Shown one piece after another: positions 17,120-25,736 of a stretch of 64,000 nucleotides of DNA. The notes under the pieces were generated by a model. It did no database searches. It saw only the letters and a program-made list of their open reading frames with translations, and had not been told where the DNA came from. How positions within the stretch are numbered: the first letter of the stretch is position 1; each line of letters begins with the position of its first letter. This DNA is from Empedobacter brevis_A (GTDB taxonomy: Bacteria > Bacteroidota > Bacteroidia > Flavobacteriales > Weeksellaceae). The position numbers and the translations under genes were made by a program. The stretch is from assembly GCF_965118635.1 (NCBI RefSeq), contig NZ_CBCPHV010000006.1, forward strand, positions 1-64,000, written 5' to 3'.

Positions 17120-17422
17120 ATGCATTTAACACCACGCGAATTAGAAAAGCTAATGTTACATACTGCTGGGGAGCTTGCGTTGAAACGTAAAGCTAGAGGC
17201 GTAAAATTAAATTATCCAGAATCTATTGCACTTATTAGTCACTTTATTTTGGAAGGAGCAAGAGACGGAAAACGAGTTGCAGATTTGATGCAAGAAGGTG
17301 CAAACATCTTAACAACAGATGACGTAATGCCAGGAGTTGCTGAAATGATTCACGATGTACAAGTAGAAGCTACTTTTCCTGATGGAACTAAGTTGGTAAC
17401 GGTTCATAATCCTATTCGTTAA
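17120..17422 (+). CDS. ureA: urease subunit gamma
   Basis: A 100-residue small urease subunit with the normal length and sequence: MHLTPRELEKLMLHTAGELA, LNYPESIALISHFILEGARDG (about 25-46) and the C-terminal TFPDGTKLVTVHNPI. It assembles with UreB and UreC into the (alpha beta gamma)3 apoenzyme that hydrolyses urea to ammonia and carbamate. The gene starts the structural operon, 18 bases before ureB. Separate gamma and beta genes (not fused) are the usual bacterial arrangement. Confidence 0.96.
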   Translation: MHLTPRELEKLMLHTAGELALKRKARGVKLNYPESIALISHFILEGARDGKRVADLMQEGANILTTDDVMPGVAEMIHDVQVEATFPDGTKLVTVHNPIR

Positions 17423-17440
17423 TTCTAAAAAAAATAAGAA

Positions 17441-17809
17441 ATGATACCAGGAGAAATTTTTATAAAAGAAGGGACAATCGTTTGTAACGAGGGTAGAAAT
17501 ACAGTGAAAATTAATGTAATTAATACAGGAGATAGACCAATACAAGTTGGTTCTCATTTTCATTTTTTCGAAGTTAATAAAGCAATGCTTTTTGATCGTG
17601 AATTAGCTTTAGGAAAAAGATTAAACATTATTTCAAGTACAGCTATTCGTTTTGAGCCAGGTGAAGAAAAAGAGGTTGAATTAGTAGAAATCGCTGGAGA
17701 TAAAAAAATGTACGGATTCAGCAATTTAGTTCAAGGTTCTATAGAATCAGCAGAGCAAAAAGAAAAAGCATTAGAGAATATAAAATCTCATAATTTTAAA
17801 AGTCTTTAA
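17441..17809 (+). CDS. ureB: urease subunit beta
   Basis: A 122-residue beta subunit. The conserved IPGEIF start, INVINTGDRPIQVGSHFHFF (about 26-45) and RLNIISSTAIRFEPGEEKEVELV (about 60-82) are all present. The C-terminus runs about 20 residues beyond the shortest family members with a Lys/Glu-rich tail, which is common. It contacts the UreC active-site region. It ends one base before ureC, so the two are translationally linked. Confidence 0.96.
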   Translation: MIPGEIFIKEGTIVCNEGRNTVKINVINTGDRPIQVGSHFHFFEVNKAMLFDRELALGKRLNIISSTAIRFEPGEEKEVELVEIAGDKKMYGFSNLVQGSIESAEQKEKALENIKSHNFKSL

Positions 17810-17810
17810 A

Positions 17811-19532
17811 ATGAGTTTACAAGTAGATAGAAAACAATACGCAAATATTTTAGGACCTACAACGGGAGATAAAATACGTTTAGGAGATACAAATCTTATC
17901 ATCGAGATCGAAAAAGATTTTGGAGATTATGGTGATGAGTCAATTTTTGGAGGAGGAAAAACTGTACGTGATGGTATGGGACAAAACTCTACAAAATTAC
18001 GTGAAGAAGGTGTATTAGATCTTTGTATTACACGTGCAATTATTATTGATCACTGGGGAATTGTAAAAGCAGATATCGGAATCAAAGACGGTAAAATCGT
18101 AGGAATAGGTAAAGCTGGTAATCCAGATACAATGGACGGAATTACTGAAGGAATGATTATCGGAGCTTCTACAGAAGTACACAACGGAGCAGGAATGATT
18201 GTAACTGCTGGTGGTATCGATACACATATTCATTATATTTCTCCACAACAAATTAATACTTCTTTATTCAGTGGTATTACAACAATGATCGGTGGAGGAA
18301 CTGGTCCTAATGATGGTACAAATGCAACTACAGTAACACCAGGAAAATTCAACATTCAAAAAATGATGGAAGCAACAGAGTCTTTCCCAATGAATTTTGG
18401 ATTTTTTGGAAAAGGAAACTGTGCAACAGTTGAACCAATTCAAGAACAAATTGAAGCAGGAGCATTAGGAATAAAAATTCATGAAGATTGGGGAGCTACA
18501 CCATCTACTATTGATGCTTCTTTAAAAGTTGCTGATGAATATGATGTGCAAGTTGCAATCCATACAGATACATTAAACGAAAGTGGTTTCTTAGAAGATA
18601 CAATGGAAGCTATTAATGGTCGTGTTATCCATACTTTCCATACAGAAGGAGCTGGTGGAGGTCACGCGCCAGATATTATCAAAGCAGCAATGTATCCAAA
18701 TGTATTACCAGCATCTACAAATCCAACACGTCCTTATTCAGTAAACACAATAGATGAGCATTTGGATATGTTAATGGTTTGTCACCACTTAAGTAAAAAC
18801 ATTCCAGAAGATGTTGCATTTGCTGATTCTCGTATTCGTCCAGAAACTATTGCTGCAGAAGATATTTTGCATGATATGGGAGTTTTTAGTATTATGAGTT
18901 CAGATTCACAAGCAATGGGACGTCCAGGTGAGGTAATTTCTAGAACTTGGCAAACTGCAAGTAAAATGAAAGATCAGCGTGGAGAAATCGCAGAAGATAA
19001 AGGTCACGATAATGACAACTTCCGTGCAAAACGCTACATTTCTAAGTATACAATAAACCCCGCAATCGCTCATGGTATTTCTGAATATGTAGGATCGCTA
19101 GAAGTTGGTAAAATTGCCGATTTAGTAATCTGGAAACCTGCAATGTTTGGTGTAAAACCAGAAATGATTGTAAAAGGAGGTTTTGTTGCAGGAAGCAAAA
19201 TGGGAGATCCAAACGGATCTATTCCAACTCCACAACCAGTTATCTACAGAAACATGTTCGGATCTTTCGGTAAAGCTGTTCAAAAAACAAATGTAACATT
19301 CGTTTCTCAAGCTTCTATCGATAATGGAACTATTGAAAGCTATAACTTAAACAGAATTTTCTTACCTGTTAAAAATTGTAGAAATATTGGTAAAAAAGAT
19401 TTGATTCACAACGATAAAACACCACAAATCGATGTGAATGCAGAAAACTACAAAGTATATGTAGACGGTGAATATATTACATGTGAACCTTCGGAAACTG
19501 TTCCGTTAGCACAATTATACCACTTGTTCTAA
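17811..19532 (+). CDS. ureC: urease subunit alpha, catalytic
   Basis: A 573-residue amidohydrolase with every expected active-site residue. These are His139 and His141 (THIHY), the lysine to be carbamylated at 222 (GIKIHEDWG), His251 (AIHTD) and His277 (HTFHTEG). The flap Cys324-His325 (VCHH) and metal-ligand Asp365 (SSDSQAMG) are also intact. The dinuclear nickel centre hydrolyses urea. Its length equals that of other bacterial UreC proteins, and nothing suggests inactivity. It follows ureB after one base and is followed by a hairpin before the accessory genes. Confidence 0.98.
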   Translation: MSLQVDRKQYANILGPTTGDKIRLGDTNLIIEIEKDFGDYGDESIFGGGKTVRDGMGQNSTKLREEGVLDLCITRAIIIDHWGIVKADIGIKDGKIVGIGKAGNPDTMDGITEGMIIGASTEVHNGAGMIVTAGGIDTHIHYISPQQINTSLFSGITTMIGGGTGPNDGTNATTVTPGKFNIQKMMEATESFPMNFGFFGKGNCATVEPIQEQIEAGALGIKIHEDWGATPSTIDASLKVADEYDVQVAIHTDTLNESGFLEDTMEAINGRVIHTFHTEGAGGGHAPDIIKAAMYPNVLPASTNPTRPYSVNTIDEHLDMLMVCHHLSKNIPEDVAFADSRIRPETIAAEDILHDMGVFSIMSSDSQAMGRPGEVISRTWQTASKMKDQRGEIAEDKGHDNDNFRAKRYISKYTINPAIAHGISEYVGSLEVGKIADLVIWKPAMFGVKPEMIVKGGFVAGSKMGDPNGSIPTPQPVIYRNMFGSFGKAVQKTNVTFVSQASIDNGTIESYNLNRIFLPVKNCRNIGKKDLIHNDKTPQIDVNAENYKVYVDGEYITCEPSETVPLAQLYHLF

Positions 19533-19546
19533 ATCTTAGTTTATAT

Positions 19547-19573
19547 AAAGGCTCAGAGAAATTCTGAGCCTTT
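19547..19573 (+). terminator. hairpin between ureC and the downstream accessory genes
   Basis: An 11-bp perfect stem (AAAGGCTCAGA with TCTGAGCCTTT) closes a five-base loop 14 bases after the ureC stop. The T-tract is only TTT before CC, so it may be a leaky terminator or an RNA-stabilising hairpin rather than a full stop. Confidence 0.6.
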
Positions 19574-19620
19574 CCAAAAAGAATTTAAAGAAATATTAAT
19601 TCAGGTTTTTAAAGTAAAAA

Positions 19621-20268
19621 ATGATAAACTTTAATAAAATAGTTTTTTCCATTGCAGTTGTCGGAATGTCGATGTTATCAGGAAGTATGAACGCACAAAT
19701 ATTGGGTGGAACGAGACTAAAAAGTGATGAAGACGGACCGAAAGGACAATTTATGTTGTACGGTTCATTGGATTATTCAAAACTATCAACTCCTACAAAT
19801 AGTAGCAGTACAGTTTCTAGTTCACCAATTGGATTGGGATATTTTATCAACAATAATGATCTTATTGGGGTAAATTATGCTTATACACAAAATGTTGTCG
19901 ACCATAATGTTGTAAACAAACTTAATGAAGCTGGAATATGGTATAGTCCGTCATTGTCTCTTGGTAAATATTTCTTGTTAATAGCACAGTTTGACGCACA
20001 TTATGTTTGGGGACAACAACTTGCAACAAACTCAACATCGATGGAAGATTTCAACGGATTTCGTTTACGTGCATATCCAATGATAGGAATTGTTGTAGGT
20101 GGAGGTTGGGCATTGAAATTCAAATTTGCAGAACTTTCAATGTTACAAACAAAAGCAAATGAAGGATGGACAAAAAGCCATGTGGCAGGAATTAGCGGTT
20201 CTACGTTTGGAGTAGGTATTTCTAAAAATTTTGATTTTAGAAAAAAATCAAAACAAGATGATAATTAA
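19621..20268 (+). CDS. outer-membrane barrel protein embedded in the urease operon
   Basis: A 215-residue protein with a signal peptide (residues 1-26, ending MNAQ). The mature chain has alternating strands rich in Gly, Tyr and Trp, and the chain ends with KNFDFRKKS, a near-terminal barrel strand with a basic tail. The size suggests an 8-stranded barrel. It lies between ureC and ureE, and its stop codon is 8 bases inside the ureE start region (the ATG at 20258), so the two are coupled. Passage of urea or nickel through the outer membrane would fit the setting, but no family is recognised. Confidence 0.6.
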   Translation: MINFNKIVFSIAVVGMSMLSGSMNAQILGGTRLKSDEDGPKGQFMLYGSLDYSKLSTPTNSSSTVSSSPIGLGYFINNNDLIGVNYAYTQNVVDHNVVNKLNEAGIWYSPSLSLGKYFLLIAQFDAHYVWGQQLATNSTSMEDFNGFRLRAYPMIGIVVGGGWALKFKFAELSMLQTKANEGWTKSHVAGISGSTFGVGISKNFDFRKKSKQDDN

Positions 20269-20761
20269 TGAACGAATAGGAAATATCGCTCAAAATTTAA
20301 TCATAAATTCAGTCGATTATTTGGATTTAAATTGGTACGAAACGTCCAAAAGAATTCAACGTAAGAGAACAAGATCAGGAAAAGATGTTGCCATTAAATT
20401 TCTAAAAGAAAAACAACGTTTGTATGATGGCGACATACTTTTTATAGATGATGAAAGTACAATTGTTGTCAATGTTTTAGAAACAAAAACAATTGTACTT
20501 TCTCCTCAATCTATTCTCGAAATGAGCGCAATATGCCATGAAATAGGAAATAAACATTTGCCACTTTATAGTCAAAATGATTTATTACTTATGCCTTTCG
20601 AAATGACGATTTTTCGTTGGTTAGAATCGGCTGGTTATCATCCAGAAATTCAAGAATTAAAACTCCTGCATTTATTGAATGCAAATGTAGATCATCATCG
20701 CGAAAATAAAATAGGAGCTTCATTGTCTACAAAAGATCTGAAAATAAAATTATCTAAATAA
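20258..20761 (+). CDS. ureE: urease accessory protein UreE
   Basis: A 167-residue nickel chaperone. CHEIGNKHLPLY near residues 97-108 carries the conserved histidine ligand in GNKHLP. The ATG at 20258 overlaps the barrel gene by 11 bases; the in-frame TTG at 20231 is less likely. A short His-containing C-terminal segment, NVDHHRENK, takes the place of a long poly-His tail. It delivers nickel to the UreDFG-apo-urease complex. A diverged UreE-like protein is encoded at 9376. Confidence 0.92.
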   Translation: MIINERIGNIAQNLIINSVDYLDLNWYETSKRIQRKRTRSGKDVAIKFLKEKQRLYDGDILFIDDESTIVVNVLETKTIVLSPQSILEMSAICHEIGNKHLPLYSQNDLLLMPFEMTIFRWLESAGYHPEIQELKLLHLLNANVDHHRENKIGASLSTKDLKIKLSK

Positions 20762-20769
20762 GATAAATA

Positions 20770-21459
20770 ATGAAACAAGAATTTTTAGCAAGTTTATTAC
20801 ATATCTCTGATCCTACATTACCGATTGGTGCTTATACACACTCGAATGGATTAGAAACGTATATTCAGAATGGAATTGTCAATAATAAACAAACAGCGCA
20901 AGAGTTTGTAGAAAATATGATAAAATATAATCTGAAATACAATGATGGAGCATTTGTAAAATTAGCTTACGAAGCAACTCAAAATTCAGATTTTAATGAA
21001 ATTCTGAAATTAGATGAAGAATGTTCGGCTCTAAAAGCGCCAAAAGAAATCAGACAAGCAAGCCAGAAATTAGGATTGCGTTTAATCAAAATTTTTAAGC
21101 GTCGTGTAGAATCTGAATTCGTAGAAGAATACGAACGTAGAATAAAACAAAATGAAGCATATTCTAACTATGCAATAGTTTTTGGGATTTACACAAGTTT
21201 ATTACAAATACCACTTTACGAAGCATTATTTGCTTTTTACTATACTTCGGCTTCTGGAATTGTAACAAATGCAGTAAAATTAGTGCCTTTAGGACAATTG
21301 GACGGACAAGATTTAATGTTCGATTTATACGAAACCATATCTCAAACAGCACAAGAAACCATCGCATTAGATAGAGAATATGTTGGGGTGTGTAATACAT
21401 CTTTCGATATCAGATGTATGCAGCACGAACGTTTGTATTCTCGCTTGTATATGTCATAA
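20770..21459 (+). CDS. ureF: urease accessory protein UreF
   Basis: A 229-residue all-helical accessory protein. The family signature ISDPTLPIGAYTHSNGLE (about 12-29) is clear, as is the C-terminal SFDIRCMQHERLYSRLYMS (211-229) with the RLY motif that docks to UreG and UreD. UreF controls the GTPase activity of UreG during nickel insertion. It follows ureE after 8 bases and precedes ureG after 21. Confidence 0.95.
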   Translation: MKQEFLASLLHISDPTLPIGAYTHSNGLETYIQNGIVNNKQTAQEFVENMIKYNLKYNDGAFVKLAYEATQNSDFNEILKLDEECSALKAPKEIRQASQKLGLRLIKIFKRRVESEFVEEYERRIKQNEAYSNYAIVFGIYTSLLQIPLYEALFAFYYTSASGIVTNAVKLVPLGQLDGQDLMFDLYETISQTAQETIALDREYVGVCNTSFDIRCMQHERLYSRLYMS

Positions 21460-21480
21460 ATTTTATAAACAATATTCAAA

Positions 21481-22119
21481 ATGGAAAATAGAAAATATAT
21501 AAAAGTTGGAGTTTGCGGACCTGTAGGTTCAGGAAAAACAGCTTTACTAGAAAAATTAAGTAGAAAAATGTTTGCTGACTACGATTTAGGAGTTATTACA
21601 AATGATATTTTCTGCTCAGAAGATGCCAAATTCATGGCAAAAAATAGTCTTTTACCAGAAGAAAGAATCATTGGTGTAGAAACAGGAGGTTGTCCTCACA
21701 CAGCGATTCGTGAAGATGCAAGTATGAACTTGGAAGCTGTTGATGAATTAGCAGATCGCTTTCCAAATATTGAATTAATTTTAATAGAAAGTGGAGGAGA
21801 TAATCTAGCTGCAACTTATAGCCCAGATTTAGCAGATGTTACAATTTTTATTATCGATGTAGCAGAAGGGGAAAAAATTCCACGAAAAGGAGGACCTGGA
21901 ATTCAACGTTCAGATCTATTAATTATCAATAAAATAGATTTAGCACCATACGTAGGAGCGAGTTTAGAAGTAATGGAGAATGATACAAAACGTATGAGAA
22001 ATGGAACTCCTTTTGTTTTTACAAATCTAAAAACAGAAGAAGGTCTAGACAGCGTTATTGGTTGGATTAAAAAATATGCACTTTTAGAAGATATCGAAGA
22101 ACCAAATCTTTTGAGATAA
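21481..22119 (+). CDS. ureG: urease accessory GTPase UreG
   Basis: A 212-residue GTPase related to HypB. The P-loop GPVGSGKT is at 13-20, the switch region with the nickel-binding Cys-Pro-His at 71-73 (GGCPHTAIRED), and the guanine-specificity motif INKIDLAPYVGA at about 148-159. It carries nickel to urease with UreD, UreF and UreE. Its last base is the first base of the ureD start codon (TAATG). Confidence 0.97.
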   Translation: MENRKYIKVGVCGPVGSGKTALLEKLSRKMFADYDLGVITNDIFCSEDAKFMAKNSLLPEERIIGVETGGCPHTAIREDASMNLEAVDELADRFPNIELILIESGGDNLAATYSPDLADVTIFIIDVAEGEKIPRKGGPGIQRSDLLIINKIDLAPYVGASLEVMENDTKRMRNGTPFVFTNLKTEEGLDSVIGWIKKYALLEDIEEPNLLR

Positions 22120-22901
22120 TGGAATGTAGATTAGATATTGTTGCAGGATACAAGGAAGGGAAATCGTACGTAAAAAATTTGTACGTCGGTAAACCCTTCC
22201 GTGTTGTATCTGTTGGACAACGAAAAACAGATAATAAACTTTATCAAATGACGATGACTTCTTCTCCAGGAATTTTGAATGGAGACGATTATATTCTGAA
22301 TATTGATGTAGAAGACAATGCAGCATTACAATTGCAATCGCAATCGTATCAAAGATTGTTTAATATGGATGATGAAGCCACTCAAAAATTGAGGATTAAT
22401 ATTCAGAAAAATGCATCGTTTGCTTATGTTCCACATCCAGTTGTTCCGCATGAAAATTCTAATTTCAAAAGTAGTGCTGAAATAACTATTGAAGATAATA
22501 GTCAAATTATTATTAGTGAAATTATTACATGTGGACGTAAACATTCGGGAGAAGTTTTTAAGCTAAAACGTTTTCAGAATTTAACTGAAATCTATCATCA
22601 GAACAAATTAGTTGTAAAAGATAATGTCTTAATTCAGCCCGATTTAATTCCGATTAATAGCATTGGTATTTTAGAAAATTATACTCATCAAGGAAGTTTT
22701 ATTTTCTTTAGTACAAAACCAGAAACGGATAAAGTTGTATTGGTAGAAACATTATTAGAAAAGGCAAAACAACATACAAATGTAGAAATTGGTATTTCTA
22801 CTTTAGATGGAAATGGTTTTGTCATAAGAGCTTTAAGTCAAGGAGGAGAAGCAATGTATAATTATTTTTTGGCTGCCCAAGATTTACTTTGGGAATTATA
22901 G
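22119..22901 (+). CDS. ureD: urease accessory protein UreD (UreH)
   Basis: A 260-residue protein of the UreD/UreH family, which forms the platform on apo-urease through which nickel is passed. The pattern MTMTSSPGILNGDDYILNID (about 46-65), QSQSYQRLF, PHPVVPHENSNF (about 105-116) and ITCGRKHSGEVF (about 136-147) matches the family. It sits one base into ureG and is followed by the urea transporter after 16 bases. Confidence 0.95.
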   Translation: MECRLDIVAGYKEGKSYVKNLYVGKPFRVVSVGQRKTDNKLYQMTMTSSPGILNGDDYILNIDVEDNAALQLQSQSYQRLFNMDDEATQKLRINIQKNASFAYVPHPVVPHENSNFKSSAEITIEDNSQIIISEIITCGRKHSGEVFKLKRFQNLTEIYHQNKLVVKDNVLIQPDLIPINSIGILENYTHQGSFIFFSTKPETDKVVLVETLLEKAKQHTNVEIGISTLDGNGFVIRALSQGGEAMYNYFLAAQDLLWEL

Positions 22902-22917
22902 AAACAAATAAAAAATC

Positions 22918-23805
22918 ATGGAGAAAATTTTAACGAAAGTTCCATTTATAGATCAAGTTCTAAAAGGTTTAGGACAAATTATGTTACAAGAAAACAGGTT
23001 CACAGGATTATTGTTTTTAATTGGTATTTTCTTAGGAAGTATAGAAGGAGGAATAGGAGCAATTGTTTCAACAGCAGTAGCAACACTTACAGCAACATTG
23101 TTAAAGTATGATAAAGCAGAAATAAATGCTGGTTTATATGGATTTAGTGCTGCTTTAATTGGTGTTGCGCTAACATTTATGTTCGATTCTACATTTCTTT
23201 TATGGTTTTTCCTGATTATTGCTTCAGCTTTAGCCGCAATTATTCAACATTTTTTTATCAAGAAAAATATTCCAGTTTTTACTTTTCCATTTATTTTATT
23301 AACATGGATTTTAGTTTATTTTATTCACCATTTTACAACAATAGGGCCAGCGAATGTTAGCGATGTTCAACCTCTATTGGGTGCTGATGATTTGCTTACA
23401 TCTACAAATGGTTTTGGAGAAGTTATATTTCAAGGCGGTCCAATATCTGGTATCATCTTTTTTATTGCTGTTTTTATAGGTTCGCCTGTTGCCGCTTTAT
23501 ATGGATTGGCAGCCTCAATTTTTAGTGCAGAAATAGCAAATTTATTCGGAGAACCAGTAGATCAAATTCACATGGGCTTATTTGGTTTCAACGCAGTTTT
23601 AACAGCAATTGTATTTGCAGGAACAAAAAAAATAGATGGTTTTTGGGTTTTATTCAGCGTATTTATCACTGTTTTGGTTGATGTTGTTCTTGTTAAATTA
23701 AATATTTTGGCAGCATTTGGCGGCGTTCTTACTTTTCCTTTTGTTGTTGCAAGTTGGTGTACATTATTAATAAAAAAATATGCCAATCGTTTTTTAGGAG
23801 TATAA
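22918..23805 (+). CDS. urea transporter (UT family)
   Basis: A 295-residue inner-membrane protein with two homologous halves. The UT signature appears as QENRFTGLLFLIGIFLG (about 24-41) with NAGLYGFSAALIGVALTFMF (about 75-95). It is repeated as GGPISGIIFFIAVFIGSPVAALYG and MGLFGFNAVLTAIVFAG in the second half. Such proteins form urea channels and facilitate uptake into the cytoplasm, where urease works. It is the last structural gene of the urease operon. Confidence 0.92.
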   Translation: MEKILTKVPFIDQVLKGLGQIMLQENRFTGLLFLIGIFLGSIEGGIGAIVSTAVATLTATLLKYDKAEINAGLYGFSAALIGVALTFMFDSTFLLWFFLIIASALAAIIQHFFIKKNIPVFTFPFILLTWILVYFIHHFTTIGPANVSDVQPLLGADDLLTSTNGFGEVIFQGGPISGIIFFIAVFIGSPVAALYGLAASIFSAEIANLFGEPVDQIHMGLFGFNAVLTAIVFAGTKKIDGFWVLFSVFITVLVDVVLVKLNILAAFGGVLTFPFVVASWCTLLIKKYANRFLGV

Positions 23806-23861
23806 AATAATTTGGCATAAAATTCGAAGTTTAAAAACAATTTCATTAAAAAAGCATTGCT

Positions 23862-24761
23862 ATGGAAATGATCTCAAATTCACAATACAAAGAACTATTT
23901 CTTTCACATCTTAGTAATCAAATTTTAGGAAATAATGAGGATATACAATTGTATCGATTAGAATATTATCTCAAAGGTATTTTAATGCCTGTTATTCCAT
24001 ATAGAACAACCTTTAATTTTATCATGTTTGTGACAAAAGGAAGCATGAAACAATATTTAGAAAACAAAGAATATGAGGTAAATGCAAATGAAATAATTTT
24101 TATAAAACAAGGAACAATCACAGCAACAGTAGAAATGTCTGATGATATAGAAGGTTTCTTTTTAGCATACGAAAATCATATCTTATCTGAATTAGAGTTG
24201 CCAAAATATAAATCGAGTATTTTCTTAATGTCACCTTATATGTCACTTGATGCACTTACATTTCAGACAATTCATCAATTATTGGTTCTAATGGAACAAG
24301 AAATATTTTTGAATAGCCTTGAAATAAACGAGATCAGCATAGCGATGTTGCATGTTGTTTTATTAAAATTACTTAACATTGATTACAAAGAGATTCCAAG
24401 CACAACAACGCGCCCAATGGAACTTTCTTTACAATTCAAAGATTTGCTTTTCAAACATCATATAGAAGAGAAGAAAGTAACGTTTTATGCAGATAAATTA
24501 TTCGTAACAGAAAATTATCTAAATAAATGCTTGAAAGATATCACACAGAAAAAACCAAAACAATGGATCAACGAAACAGATATCAATTACAGTAAAGCAT
24601 TGTTACATTCGAGTAAAAGAATTTCTGAAATCGCATTTGAACTTAATTTTCAAACGGCTTCACATTTCACACAATTATTTAAAAAAGTAGCAGGAATCAC
24701 ACCAAAAGAGTACAGAGAACAAATTTGGAATGCTCAATCTTCCAAGGACCCTGTTTTTTAA
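23862..24761 (+). CDS. AraC-family regulator downstream of the urea transporter
   Basis: A 299-residue regulator. The N-terminal two thirds form a cupin-like sensor domain (about 1-180) and the C-terminus the AraC double helix-turn-helix, with ISEIAFELNFQTASHFTQLFKKVAGITPKEYR (about 257-288) as the second helix-turn-helix. A gap of 56 bases separates it from the urea transporter gene, so it is probably expressed with the urease genes and may respond to urea or nickel. Those effectors are inferred only from neighbours. Its stop faces murI on the opposite strand. Confidence 0.8.
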   Translation: MEMISNSQYKELFLSHLSNQILGNNEDIQLYRLEYYLKGILMPVIPYRTTFNFIMFVTKGSMKQYLENKEYEVNANEIIFIKQGTITATVEMSDDIEGFFLAYENHILSELELPKYKSSIFLMSPYMSLDALTFQTIHQLLVLMEQEIFLNSLEINEISIAMLHVVLLKLLNIDYKEIPSTTTRPMELSLQFKDLLFKHHIEEKKVTFYADKLFVTENYLNKCLKDITQKKPKQWINETDINYSKALLHSSKRISEIAFELNFQTASHFTQLFKKVAGITPKEYREQIWNAQSSKDPVF

Positions 24762-24784
24762 AAAAAAGATTGAATATTATATTT

Positions 24785-25594
24785 TTAGATATCTAAGTGC
24801 GAAGCTGTGATTTTTTGACCATAAAAAATCGTTGTATTGGCTTGAAAACTTTCCACATCATCTGTTGTGTAAAATGTTACATTTCCATTTACTGAACACT
24901 GTTTTTGAACTTCTGGATGACGATCTAAATAATCAACTAATTTATTTGCAACTAATTCTCCTTGAGAAAGAATTGTAACATTTTTAGGAACATATTTCGA
25001 AATCACCGGAAGCAAAAGCGGATAATGTGTACAAGCTAATACAATTGTATCGATATCAGATGATTGAGCAAATAATCTTTGCAAATCTTTTTCAACTATA
25101 TCGTGCGCAGCTTTGCTTTCTATTTCATTGTTTTCCACCAAAGGAACCCAAAGCGGACAAGCTAACTGAAAAACATCAATCGTTGGATGAAATTTGTTAA
25201 TTTCTATTTTATACGATTCCGACAAAACAGTTCCTTGCGTTGCTAATATCCCAACTTTATTATTTCTTGTATACAGATTTATCGATTCTGTTGTAGGGCG
25301 AATAACGCCTAATACTTTTTTATTTTCAGGTAAATCATTCTGCTGAATTGTTCTCAATGCTTTTGCAGAAGCTGTATTGCAGGCAAGTATAACCAAATTA
25401 CATCCCAAATCAAATAATTTGAAAACGCATTCTTTTGTGTATTCATAAACTGTTTCAAAAGAACGAATTCCATAAGGAACACGAGCATTATCACCCAAAT
25501 AGATATAATCGTATTGAGGAAGTTTTTCTTGAATTTCTTTGAATACAGTTAATCCTCCATAACCAGAGTCAAAAACACCAATTGGTCCTTGCAT
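24785..25594 (-). CDS. murI: glutamate racemase
   Basis: A 269-residue enzyme that converts L-glutamate to D-glutamate for peptidoglycan. Motifs include GVFDSGYGGLTVFKEI (about 6-21) and the paired catalytic cysteines, ACNTASA (about 72-78) and ACTHYPLL (about 187-194). It is monocistronic, with its own promoter box and a 16-bp hairpin between it and the upstream MFS gene. Confidence 0.95.
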   Translation of the reverse strand: MQGPIGVFDSGYGGLTVFKEIQEKLPQYDYIYLGDNARVPYGIRSFETVYEYTKECVFKLFDLGCNLVILACNTASAKALRTIQQNDLPENKKVLGVIRPTTESINLYTRNNKVGILATQGTVLSESYKIEINKFHPTIDVFQLACPLWVPLVENNEIESKAAHDIVEKDLQRLFAQSSDIDTIVLACTHYPLLLPVISKYVPKNVTILSQGELVANKLVDYLDRHPEVQKQCSVNGNVTFYTTDDVESFQANTTIFYGQKITASHLDI

Positions 25595-25614
25595 TTTAGC
25601 TTATTTATGAGGAA

Positions 25615-25622
25615 CAAATTTA
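25615..25622 (-). promoter_or_regulatory. candidate -7 box of murI
   Basis: The minus strand reads TAAATTTG, an exact consensus match 20 bases upstream of the murI ATG. It lies just past the hairpin that terminates the preceding gene. Confidence 0.5.
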
Positions 25623-25626
25623 CAAA

Positions 25627-25693
25627 AAAGTTGTTCATTCTAATTGTTTCTGCAATTAAAATCAATTGACAGATTGATAGAATGAACAACTTT
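25627..25693 (-). terminator. long hairpin downstream of the minus-strand MFS gene
   Basis: A 16-bp perfect inverted repeat (25627-25642 with 25678-25693) surrounds a 35-base loop with further partial pairing. On the minus strand it follows the MFS stop by about 43 bases and ends in a T-tract, so it probably terminates that gene before murI. Confidence 0.65.
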
Positions 25694-25736
25694 GTTTTTA
25701 TTTTAATTAGGATCAAAAATCCTTGCTTTAGGCAAA

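Noticed and set aside
7863..24761. Pathogenicity- or mobile-island reading of the nickel/urease block
   Set aside because: No integrase, transposase, tRNA, direct-repeat boundary or shift in base composition is visible at its edges.
25627..25693. Mobile repeat or REP element between murI and the MFS gene
   Set aside because: Its position after the MFS stop and its T-tract on the minus strand fit a terminator. No second copy was noticed in the window.
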